Of a stretch of DNA of 21,231 nucleotides, positions 7,164-14,470 are shown piece after piece. This stretch comes from Bordetella parapertussis. GTDB taxonomy: Bacteria; Pseudomonadota; Gammaproteobacteria; Burkholderiales; Burkholderiaceae_C. The stretch is from NCBI GenBank assembly GCA_945907335.1, contig CAMDSU010000008.1:1-21231 (forward strand), given 5' to 3'. The position numbers and the translations under genes were made by a program. Below the pieces are notes generated by a model. The model did no database searches, was not told the origin of the DNA, and saw nothing but the letters and a program-made list of their open reading frames with translations. How positions within the stretch are numbered: position 1 is the stretch's first letter; the number at the start of each line of letters is the position of its first letter.

Positions 7164-8561
7164 ATGAAAGTATGTGTTTTTGGTACAGGTTATGTAGGTT
7201 TGGTGCAAGGTGCTGTGCTGGCTGATGCTGGTCATATGGTGACTTGTATTGATATTGACCAAGAAAAAATAAAGAAGCTAAATATTGGTGAAATCAGCAT
7301 TTTTGAGCCTGGTCTCGACAGCATTGTTAGAAGCAATTTGGCTGAGAAACGCATTGCATTCACAACTGATGCCACTCAGGGTATGGAAGGTGCAGAGGTT
7401 ATCTTCATAGCAGTGGGTACTCCTATGGACGAAGATGGCAGCGCTGATTTAAGCCATGTCCTGAAAGTCGCAAAAACGATTGGTGCTTATATAGATAAGC
7501 CGGTTGTGGTTGTGAATAAATCTACCGTACCCGTGGGCACAGCAGACAAAGTGCAGCAAACAATTACTGAGCAATTACAAATCCGCGGCATGCAATTGGC
7601 ATTTGATGTTGTTTCGAACCCGGAATTTTTAAAGGAAGGTGCAGCCGTTGCGGACTGCCAAAGACCCGACCGTATCGTCATTGGAACAAGTAGCCAACGC
7701 GCCGAAAAAATATTGCGTGAACTTTATGAGCCGTTTAATCGCAATCACGACAAAATCATTGTGATGGATGTGAAAAGCGCCGAACTCACCAAATACGCCG
7801 CCAACTGCATGCTTGCGACACGCATCAGCTTCATGAATGAAATGGCAAATTTGGCCGAGGCGGTCGGTGCTGACATTGAGTCTGTGCGTCAAGGTATTGG
7901 CAGTGACCAACGGATTGGTTATCACTTTATTTATGCCGGCGCAGGTTATGGTGGCAGTTGCTTCCCAAAGGATGTCAGTGCCTTGGTGCGAACTGCTGAG
8001 CAAATTGGTTATGAGCCCATGATTTTGAATGCTGTGCAAGCGCGTAACTCAGCGCAGAAAAAAATCATTTTTGAAAAAATCAGTGCACACTTTCAACATG
8101 ATTTGGCTGGAAAGACTGTGGCATTGTGGGGCTTGGCGTTCAAGCCAAATACCGATGACATGCGCGAAGCGCCCAGTCGCGTACTGATGGAATCATTGTG
8201 GGATGCTGGTGCCAAGGTGCAAGCTTATGACCCTGCTGCCATGGAAGAAACGCAGCGTATTTATGGTCAGCAACCCATGCTGCAGCTCTGCGGAACAAAA
8301 GAAGCGGCCTTACACAATGCAGATGTGTTGGTCATCATGACCGAATGGCGGCAGTTTAAGGCGCCTGATTTTGATTTGATCAAGCAATCGCTCAAGCAAC
8401 CAGTGGTATTTGATGGAAGAAATTTATTTGATCCCTTGCGGTTGCAGGAAAAAGGCATTGAATACTATGGCATTGGCCGCGGCGAGATAAAGAAAACTCA
8501 GACGCAACACTCGACGCCGCTATTGCACACAGCTACACCTGCAGAACTGTTACCTGTGTAA
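7164..8561 (+). CDS. ugd: UDP-glucose 6-dehydrogenase
   Basis: A predicted 465-residue enzyme that oxidises UDP-glucose twice with NAD+ to UDP-glucuronate. The NAD-binding Rossmann motif is GTGYVGL (7-13). KSTVPVGT (119-126) and NPEFLKEGAA (152-161) follow, and the catalytic Cys266 lies in GYGGSCFPKD. The C-terminal UDP-binding domain contains WGLAFKPNTDDMREAPS. The start at 7164 is supported by GGAG 6 nt upstream and by the Rossmann strand beginning at residue 2; upstream codons from 7122 are probably untranslated. The last 25 residues are a variable tail rich in Thr and Pro. UDP-glucuronate feeds exopolysaccharide, LPS or glucuronosyl lipid. It converges on a GT4 glycosyltransferase, a possible user of its product. 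Confidence 0.95.
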   Translation: MKVCVFGTGYVGLVQGAVLADAGHMVTCIDIDQEKIKKLNIGEISIFEPGLDSIVRSNLAEKRIAFTTDATQGMEGAEVIFIAVGTPMDEDGSADLSHVLKVAKTIGAYIDKPVVVVNKSTVPVGTADKVQQTITEQLQIRGMQLAFDVVSNPEFLKEGAAVADCQRPDRIVIGTSSQRAEKILRELYEPFNRNHDKIIVMDVKSAELTKYAANCMLATRISFMNEMANLAEAVGADIESVRQGIGSDQRIGYHFIYAGAGYGGSCFPKDVSALVRTAEQIGYEPMILNAVQARNSAQKKIIFEKISAHFQHDLAGKTVALWGLAFKPNTDDMREAPSRVLMESLWDAGAKVQAYDPAAMEETQRIYGQQPMLQLCGTKEAALHNADVLVIMTEWRQFKAPDFDLIKQSLKQPVVFDGRNLFDPLRLQEKGIEYYGIGRGEIKKTQTQHSTPLLHTATPAELLPV

Positions 8562-8607
8562 TCTGCGCAAGAACTGGGCAAGCATTCACCTTGCCATCTC
8601 AATGTCT

Positions 8608-9852
8608 TTAAGGATACTGCTTACGTAAGCCCGTTGCCAAGGGATGATTCGACGCGATCAGTACCGGTGATCTGTGGTGGTTGATCACATCAAAGAATAC
8701 CGATTCAGTGCGTTCCACAATGGATTCCCAACTGAAATTACGTGCTGTCTCAACCGCATTGATCTTGGTTTCAGCCATTAAGAATGGATTGTTCAAAATT
8801 GCTTGTACAGCCATCTCGAAATGAATATCGGTGTTTTGACTGGCTAGCATGCCATTTTCTCCACTGATGATCAGCTCAGAAGCAGCGGCATGGTCAAAAG
8901 CCACCACCGATAAGCCTGAGGCCATGGCTTCTAGTGTGACATTGCCAAAAGTCTCGGTCTGACTGGCAAAAATAAACATATCCGCACTTGCGTAATGCTT
9001 CGCCAGTTCTTCGCCGGTTTTGAAGCCCGCAAAGATGATGTCCGGATACTTGTTTTGAAGTTCAGCCATCAGTGGGCCATCACCAACGAGTACCAATTTG
9101 ATATTGGTGCGTATTTTTTTTGCCATCTCGTAAGACTGAACCACCAAAGGAAGATTTTTTTCGGCGGCTAAACGTCCTACATACAGCATGACTGTGGTCT
9201 GTTCAGTGGCTCCCCATTGTTCACGTAAGCCGGGGCTATGTTTGCTCGGATTGAACAGTTGGGTATCAATTCCTCGTGGGACGATATGCAAATTTTCAAA
9301 CCTAACCGACGTCAATTCATCTTGTAACTGCTTGGTAGGTACCATCGTTACATCGGCTGTGTTGTGGAACTTCTTGAGGTAGGACAGGATGGCTGAGCTC
9401 AGCCAACCGATTTTGTAGTGATTACTGTAGGCGTGGAAGTTGGTTCTGAAGTCTGTGCTGACAGGTAAGCGCAGTTTCTTTGCGGCTTGTAGGGCAGACC
9501 AGCCTAATGGGCCCTCGGTGGCAATATGCACAATATCGGGCCTGTTGTAAGTCCACAAGCGCAGCAATTCTTTTTTCGATGGCAATCCCATGCGCAATTG
9601 CTTGTAAAAGGGGATGGGTAAGCCATGAACCAACTTTTCTTGAAATCCTTCGCGCGTGGCTGGCTCATCATGCTTAAAGTGTTTGGGCCTGATCAAAAAA
9701 ATATCGTGACCATTTTGGACAAGTCCGTTAACAATACGGGACAGTGTCATTGCTACACCGTTGATATCAGGCGGGTATGTTTCGGTCACCACTGAAATTT
9801 TCAAGCTTGGCCGAACTTGCCCTAAGCGTTCAATATGTAGATGTGTGTGCAT
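8608..9852 (-). CDS. Family 4 glycosyltransferase (possible lipid glycosyltransferase)
   Basis: A predicted 414-residue GT-B protein of CAZy family GT4. The N-terminal domain begins KISVVTETYPPDINGVAMTL, the usual acceptor-side loop. The C-terminal nucleotide-sugar domain has YVGRLAAEKNLPLVV, LVGDGP, and the EX7E motif in SQTETFGNVTLEAMASG. Relatives include mannosyl- and glucosyltransferases that glycosylate phosphatidylinositol or diacylglycerol. There is no signal peptide; such enzymes act at the inner face of the membrane. I start it at the ATG at 9852, while the frame extends to a TTG at 9903 inside a 20-bp palindrome; neither has a strong ribosome-binding site. With ugd on one side and lipid genes on the other, a membrane-lipid acceptor is plausible. 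A polysaccharide acceptor is not excluded. Confidence 0.85.
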   Translation of the reverse strand: MHTHLHIERLGQVRPSLKISVVTETYPPDINGVAMTLSRIVNGLVQNGHDIFLIRPKHFKHDEPATREGFQEKLVHGLPIPFYKQLRMGLPSKKELLRLWTYNRPDIVHIATEGPLGWSALQAAKKLRLPVSTDFRTNFHAYSNHYKIGWLSSAILSYLKKFHNTADVTMVPTKQLQDELTSVRFENLHIVPRGIDTQLFNPSKHSPGLREQWGATEQTTVMLYVGRLAAEKNLPLVVQSYEMAKKIRTNIKLVLVGDGPLMAELQNKYPDIIFAGFKTGEELAKHYASADMFIFASQTETFGNVTLEAMASGLSVVAFDHAAASELIISGENGMLASQNTDIHFEMAVQAILNNPFLMAETKINAVETARNFSWESIVERTESVFFDVINHHRSPVLIASNHPLATGLRKQYP

Positions 9853-9887
9853 GGTGGAAGTATGGCTACTGATGGCAACAATTTTGT

Positions 9888-9907
9888 GAAATTGACATGT
9901 CAATTTC
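9888..9907. promoter_or_regulatory. 20-bp perfect palindrome, probable operator with back-to-back TTGACA boxes
   Basis: The half-site GAAATTGACA at 9888-9897 is followed at once by its exact reverse complement at 9898-9907. It lies between the divergent glycosyltransferase and membrane-protein genes, 36 nt from the former's ATG. Each half contains TTGACA, the sigma-70 -35 consensus, on its own strand, so the site could be a dimeric repressor operator over two divergent -35 elements. No good -10 boxes are visible at 17 nt on either side. Confidence 0.6.
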
Positions 9908-9929
9908 GTGACGCCACATCATTCAAGCT

Positions 9930-9947
9930 ATGTCATCAAAAATTCAT
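9930..9947 (+). promoter_or_regulatory. Weak Pho-box-like sequence upstream of membrane-protein gene
   Basis: ATGTCATCAAAAATTCAT agrees with the E. coli 18-bp Pho box pattern (CTGTCAT, four bases, CTGTCAT) at 13 of 18 positions by my hand alignment. The first half-site is well matched and the second is not. It lies about 58-75 nt before the ATG at 10005. The lipid-remodelling neighbourhood makes PhoB control attractive, but an AT-rich chance match is quite possible. Confidence 0.2.
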
Positions 9948-10004
9948 TCAATCGTGTGAAAGTCAAAAGGCGAACACCGCAATTGATTTAATTTGGGAGC
10001 ACCT

Positions 10005-10619
10005 ATGAAGCAATTTTTGAAAACACTTGAAACACAGCGATGGGATGATCACCGTTACTACCACCACAGCCGCATTAACCAAACATTGCATTTAATCAGT
10101 GCGATTTCCTTTTTGGTGGCATATGCGTATTTGTTCATTGACCCGGTAGTTTCAGCACTGATCGCTTGGTTAGTGTCCATGACCACGCGTCAACTTGGTC
10201 ATTTCGTGTTTGAGCCAAAAGGCTACGACGAAGTCAATATGGCAACGCATGAGCACAAAGAAGAGATCAAAGTGGGATACAACTTGCAGCGCAAAATTGT
10301 GTTGTTGAGTGTGTGTGCATTGATTCCTGTGCTGGCTTACTGGACTCCTGCTGTGCTGACTTGGGCGGTTCCTGAAATGTATGAAGACACCCCAGTGCGC
10401 ATAACGGGCATTTTGTGGTTGTTTTTAGGGATTGCCGGTTTGGTGTTTCGTGTTGCACAACTCTGGTACCAAGACAGCTTGCAAGCTGGTTTGGCATGGG
10501 CCTTGAAAATTATCACTGACCCTCTTCACGACATCAAAATGTATTACAAATCACCGATTTATTTGATGCGTGGAGAGTGGATTGATCCCATGGACCATGT
10601 GCGTACATCAGTTCATTGA
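10005..10619 (+). CDS. His-rich integral membrane protein, possibly Mpo1/DUF962-like
   Basis: A predicted 204-residue protein starting at the ATG at 10005, with GGGAG 6 nt upstream. It has about four hydrophobic segments (roughly residues 28-46, 48-66, 102-122 and 138-156). The N-terminal half carries many polar residues near the membrane: DDHRYYHHSRINQTLH, then RQLGHFVFEPKGYDEVN, then THEHKEE. The spacing of H, N, H and GHFVFE recalls Mpo1-like (DUF962) proteins, which are Fe-dependent dioxygenases of 2-hydroxy fatty acids. The fit is partial and from memory, so I regard it as a lead only. Its stop overlaps the aminotransferase stop tail to tail by 7 nt. It is divergent from the glycosyltransferase gene across the palindrome. 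Confidence 0.6.
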   Translation: MKQFLKTLETQRWDDHRYYHHSRINQTLHLISAISFLVAYAYLFIDPVVSALIAWLVSMTTRQLGHFVFEPKGYDEVNMATHEHKEEIKVGYNLQRKIVLLSVCALIPVLAYWTPAVLTWAVPEMYEDTPVRITGILWLFLGIAGLVFRVAQLWYQDSLQAGLAWALKIITDPLHDIKMYYKSPIYLMRGEWIDPMDHVRTSVH

Positions 10620-12292
10620 GCAGGCAAATATTTTCTTTTTAATATTTCCTTGAAGATTGATTTACGAATATGACGGTTGGAGAGTTGCGCATCGGCCCAC
10701 CACCAACCGTCATTTCGCATAGCCTGCGCGGCTTTGACAAAGCGTTGCACGAATATCTCAAAATCATTGTCATCAATGGCAAAATTAAAAATCATTCTTC
10801 CAGAGCCAACCCAACTGAGTGCAATTCCCTGGTTGCGCAAATAGAACTGAAACATCCAGTTATATCTGCTGGGTGTGCTGTAGAGGATCGACCAGACAGT
10901 CTCCATGCCAGCCACTTGCACGGGCAAATCTGCCTGAGCCAGTCGTCTGTTGAGGGTGCCCAGACGGACTGCCCATCGTTGACTGGCTTGCGCATAAATT
11001 TCTTTGGTTTCAGGTGTCTTCAAGGTATTCAAAAACACATTCATGGTTGCCATGACGTAAGGGTGGGCGTTGAATGTGCCACGGGCAAAACACAATTCCC
11101 CGGGTTTGTCTGTCTTGAATCTCCGCATCCATTTAGAGAGACCGCAAATAACCCCCACTGGCAATCCACCGCCCAATGTTTTGCCATAAGTGACCAGATC
11201 TGCTTTGACGTTGAAATATTCCTGTGCACCACCGGGTGCAAGTCTGAATCCCATGAATACTTCATCCATGATCAGGGCGATGCCCTTTTCTGTGCATACC
11301 TGACGCAGTTGTTGCAACCAATCAGCGTAGGCACCCTTGTCGTAATGGACATGTCTGCTCGAGTCGACCAAGGTGGAATCGGTGGGTGCAGCTTTGTTGG
11401 GATGCATGGCTTGCAATGGGTTGATCAATACGCAGGCAATGTCATTTCTTCGACGCAACACGCGCAATGTGTTGGGGTGCATGTCGTTAAGCGTCAACGT
11501 ATGCGAAGACGGCGGCATGGGATTGCCCGGTCCCGGTTGAACATCGTCCCACCAACCGTGGTAGGCACCTGTGAAGCGCACCAATTTTTTCTTGCCGGTG
11601 TGGTAGCGGGCCAAACGAACTGCTTGCATCACCGCTTCGGTACCAGACATATGAAAAGAGACCTCTTGCATGCCAGACAGCTCGCACAATTGCTTGGCGT
11701 TGTCCAGTACGCACGGATGGTAAGAACCCAATACAGGGCCCAGTTTTTCAGCCAACTCAACACCTTGTGCAATGCATTTTTTATAAAAATCCATGCCAAA
11801 CAAATTGACACCGTAACTGCCTGTGACATCGATGAATCGGTTGCCGTCCATGTCGGTCAAATAGCAGCCATCGCTTTCACGCCAAAAACTTCCCAGACGA
11901 ATATGTTGATGCATCAATTCTCTGAATTGAAAGGGAATGCGGTATTCGCTGATCAGTTGCAAATCCGAGATCAAGGGCTTGAGTTCAGCAGACATGGCCA
12001 ATGTTTGCGGCGATTTGCTTTGCAAATTTTCCCCCATGCGTTCGATGGCCGACTTCCTTTGCTGACCAATGTCTTCAGGCGCGCCGTCTGCAACAAACCA
12101 TTGTGTGTGGTTGTATGAATAGCCAGGAATCCACGCCGCAAATTTCTTTGCCATACGCAAATGGCCGCCTAAAGAGGGATGCTTTGCCATGGACAGTTGC
12201 AGCCGAGTATGGAGCTTATTCACCAAAACAAGCCCTGCCAACGCAGTTGCTGTCAATGCCATGCCAGATTGAATTCCGTTGAGTGATTCCAT
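10613..12292 (-). CDS. Class III PLP-dependent aminotransferase with N-terminal membrane anchor
   Basis: A predicted 559-residue protein, about 130 residues longer than glutamate-1-semialdehyde aminomutase, its nearest well-known relative. Residues 10-25 (GMALTATALAGLVLVN) look like a membrane anchor. Residues 30-120 form an extra region of unknown fold. The fold-type I catalytic domain follows: FHMSGTEAVMQAVRLAR (216-220 binds the PLP phosphate), GAYHGWWD (242-249), Asp343 in IMDEVFMGFR, and the PLP lysine Lys371 in TYGKTLGGGLP. Similar SGTEA/AYHG domains aminate beta-ketoacyl chains in lipopeptide synthases. No hemA- or hemL-type context is present. AAGGA lies 8 nt before the ATG, and a stronger AAAGGAG lies further upstream at 12311-12317. 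The substrate is unknown; the neighbours suggest a lipid or fatty acyl compound. Confidence 0.82.
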   Translation of the reverse strand: MESLNGIQSGMALTATALAGLVLVNKLHTRLQLSMAKHPSLGGHLRMAKKFAAWIPGYSYNHTQWFVADGAPEDIGQQRKSAIERMGENLQSKSPQTLAMSAELKPLISDLQLISEYRIPFQFRELMHQHIRLGSFWRESDGCYLTDMDGNRFIDVTGSYGVNLFGMDFYKKCIAQGVELAEKLGPVLGSYHPCVLDNAKQLCELSGMQEVSFHMSGTEAVMQAVRLARYHTGKKKLVRFTGAYHGWWDDVQPGPGNPMPPSSHTLTLNDMHPNTLRVLRRRNDIACVLINPLQAMHPNKAAPTDSTLVDSSRHVHYDKGAYADWLQQLRQVCTEKGIALIMDEVFMGFRLAPGGAQEYFNVKADLVTYGKTLGGGLPVGVICGLSKWMRRFKTDKPGELCFARGTFNAHPYVMATMNVFLNTLKTPETKEIYAQASQRWAVRLGTLNRRLAQADLPVQVAGMETVWSILYSTPSRYNWMFQFYLRNQGIALSWVGSGRMIFNFAIDDNDFEIFVQRFVKAAQAMRNDGWWWADAQLSNRHIRKSIFKEILKRKYLPAQ

Positions 12293-12338
12293 GTACAGAT
12301 TCCTTAAAACCTCCTTTGTATTACCACTGAGTTAAAAA

Positions 12339-13208
12339 ATGATGACTATCAAACACATGTTCAATAAGTTGGGTGCCAATGAAAATTTGAATTTTTTATT
12401 GACCAACCGCATACCCAGACTTGCATTGACCCGTTTCATGGGTTGGTTCAGTCAGATCAAGCACCCATGGGTCAGGGATGCATCGCTGTCCGTTTGGCGA
12501 TCAATTGCAGATTTGGATTTAACAGAGGCAAAAAAGACCAAGTTCGACAGCTTGCACGATTGTTTTATCAGGGAGCTAAAACCTGGCGCCAGGCCTATAA
12601 ATACGAATCAAAATGTATTCATCAGTCCTTGTGATGGCATTGTCGGTGCCGTTGGTCGCGTTGAGTCAGGAAAGTTGTACCAAGCCAAAGGATTTCCATA
12701 CCGGCTAGATGAGTTGCTAGGCCCTGATGTTTCTTTGGCTGAATGGGAGAACGGATGGTTTGTCACGATTCGCATCACTTCTTCCATGTACCACCGCTTT
12801 CATGCGCCATACAACGGCTTACTCAAGCGGGTCAAGTATTTTTCTGGGGATACATGGAATGTGAACCCTATTGCTTTGAAGCGGGTTGAAAAATTGTTTT
12901 GTAAAAACGAACGCGCACTGTTGGAAATTGAAGTGGGCAAAGAAGCCCATAAAGTTGCGTTGGTTCCAGTGGCAGCGGTGCTGGTCGCCAGTATTCGACT
13001 GCATGCGTTAGACGCCTTGTTTTCTGCAGCTTACAAAGGCCCGCTGGAAATAAGTTGCAACAGTCCCTTTCAAAAAGGCGATGAATTGGGTTGGTTCCAA
13101 CACGGCTCAACCATCATTGTGTTTGCCCCCGCTTCGTTTAGATTGTCCGGGGCGATTCAAGAAGGAAAACCTATCAAAATGGGTGAAGCACTGATGGAAT
13201 TGCCGTGA
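12339..13208 (+). CDS. psd: Phosphatidylserine decarboxylase proenzyme
   Basis: A predicted 289-residue protein of the PSD family, which makes phosphatidylethanolamine from phosphatidylserine. The self-cleavage triad is visible: Asp99 in SPCDG, His155 in MYHRFHAP, and Ser257 in the HGST motif. Cleavage before Ser257 would give the pyruvoyl cofactor on the alpha chain. SLHDCFIRELKPGARP (71-86) and the FSGDTWNVNP loop (168-177) are also typical. The length matches bacterial type I PSD. Two adjacent ATG codons (12339, 12342) can serve as the start, and only a weak GAG precedes them. It is divergent from the aminotransferase with just 46 nt between starts, and it converges on lplT with 18 nt between stops. 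Confidence 0.93.
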   Translation: MMTIKHMFNKLGANENLNFLLTNRIPRLALTRFMGWFSQIKHPWVRDASLSVWRSIADLDLTEAKKTKFDSLHDCFIRELKPGARPINTNQNVFISPCDGIVGAVGRVESGKLYQAKGFPYRLDELLGPDVSLAEWENGWFVTIRITSSMYHRFHAPYNGLLKRVKYFSGDTWNVNPIALKRVEKLFCKNERALLEIEVGKEAHKVALVPVAAVLVASIRLHALDALFSAAYKGPLEISCNSPFQKGDELGWFQHGSTIIVFAPASFRLSGAIQEGKPIKMGEALMELP

Positions 13209-13226
13209 TGTTTCAGTGTGGGATGG

Positions 13227-14453
13227 TCATCCGTTGCGGTTGGGGTTTATGTTTTTTACTGTCAAAACCGCCATGCCAATTGCAACGCTGACAGACATGC
13301 CAATCACCACGGTAGAAAGACTGAAATTCAAATACGTTAAGACACTGTAGAGCCCCAGCATCAGCAAAATACTTGAATTCTCACAAGTATTTTGTACAGA
13401 GATGGATCTGCCGGCACTCAGCAGAACCGCACCACGCGCTTGTAGCAACGCATTCATGGGGACCACCAAAAAACCGCCCAAGGCACCTATCAGCAGTGTC
13501 AGTCCTAAGGCGGTATGCCATTCGGTGATCAAAACCATTAAAGGCAAGACAAGGCCCATGGCCACGCCCGCGCCCAAAACAGCAGTGGCGTTTCGCATCT
13601 TCACCCAGCGTGCGGCTGTCAAGGCACCCATAACCACGCCAACAGCAGTACAGGCTTGTAAATAAGCGGCTTGCGTCAAACTCAGGTGCAGCATGGTTTG
13701 TGCCCATGCCAACACCAGCAATTGCATACATGCACTCACGCCCCAAAATAATGTGGTGACTGACAAACTGATGAACCCCAATGGGTCTGTCCAAAGTTTT
13801 CTTTGGTCTTTGTAAAAATCGCGCCAAATACTTCGCCATGCCCATTGGGTTTTTGCATACTGCTTGTGAGAGTTAGGAATGAAGAGTGTGATGCAAGCTG
13901 AAAAACCATACATCATGCATATCGCAAGTGTTGACAGGGATAAACCGTTGTCAGTTGACATCCAGCTTAAATAAGTTTGAGCCGCCGAATGGCTCAGCCA
14001 ACTGTCAGACACCAACCACCCGCCCAGCATCACACCAAAAAGTGCAGCACATACCGTGGTTACTTCAATCCAACCGTTGGCTTTGAGCAATAGTTCTGTT
14101 TCAACCGATTCTGTGATCCAGCCATACTTGGCCGGTGAATACACAGCGGCCCCCAAACCTGTGACTGCATAAGCCGCGATTGGGTTGAGCCCTGCAAACA
14201 AACCTACACAAGCCATTAACTTGAGCGCATTGGCGTGCATCAGTATTTTGTGTTTAGACCATGTGTCAGCGATCGCACCAACCCAAGGCCCAAACAACAC
14301 ATAAGACAAGGTAAAAAGCAGTTTTAACAAGGGAATCCAAAACGGCGCATACCCTTGTAATTGCAGCAATGCAATTGCCAACAACAGCAGAGCGTTGTCG
14401 GCCAGTGCGGACACAAACTGGCTGGCGATCAGCGGATAAAACCCTTTGGGCAT
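13227..14453 (-). CDS. lplT: Lysophospholipid transporter, MFS family
   Basis: A predicted 408-residue major facilitator protein with about 12 hydrophobic segments. The N-terminus MPKGFYPLIASQFVSALADN, the stretch FTLSYVLFGPWVGAIAD, and AAVYSPAKYGWITE followed by ANGWIE are distinctive of LplT. LplT flips lyso-PE and other lysophospholipids inward across the inner membrane for re-acylation. In E. coli it is paired with the acyltransferase Aas; no such acyltransferase is in this window. The ATG lies 17 nt after the PlcP-like gene stop on the same strand, so the two form an operon. No clear ribosome-binding site precedes the ATG, which suggests coupled translation. Confidence 0.92.
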   Translation of the reverse strand: MPKGFYPLIASQFVSALADNALLLLAIALLQLQGYAPFWIPLLKLLFTLSYVLFGPWVGAIADTWSKHKILMHANALKLMACVGLFAGLNPIAAYAVTGLGAAVYSPAKYGWITESVETELLLKANGWIEVTTVCAALFGVMLGGWLVSDSWLSHSAAQTYLSWMSTDNGLSLSTLAICMMYGFSACITLFIPNSHKQYAKTQWAWRSIWRDFYKDQRKLWTDPLGFISLSVTTLFWGVSACMQLLVLAWAQTMLHLSLTQAAYLQACTAVGVVMGALTAARWVKMRNATAVLGAGVAMGLVLPLMVLITEWHTALGLTLLIGALGGFLVVPMNALLQARGAVLLSAGRSISVQNTCENSSILLMLGLYSVLTYLNFSLSTVVIGMSVSVAIGMAVLTVKNINPNRNG

Positions 14454-14470
14454 TAACTGCTAACGCAGAA

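Noticed and set aside
8577..8595. GGCAAG / CTTGCC hairpin between convergent ugd and the glycosyltransferase gene as a terminator
   Set aside because: The stem is only 6 bp and no T run follows on either strand, so it is not a convincing intrinsic terminator.
10670..12118. Long plus-strand open frame (482 codons) opposite the aminotransferase
   Set aside because: The minus strand carries a full class III aminotransferase with all key motifs. The plus-strand translation has no recognisable domain and is rich in Cys, His and Gln, as expected of an antisense shadow.
13381..13845. 154-codon open frame overlapping lplT on the same strand
   Set aside because: It lies inside lplT in another frame, lacks membrane character and recognisable motifs, and has no ribosome-binding site.
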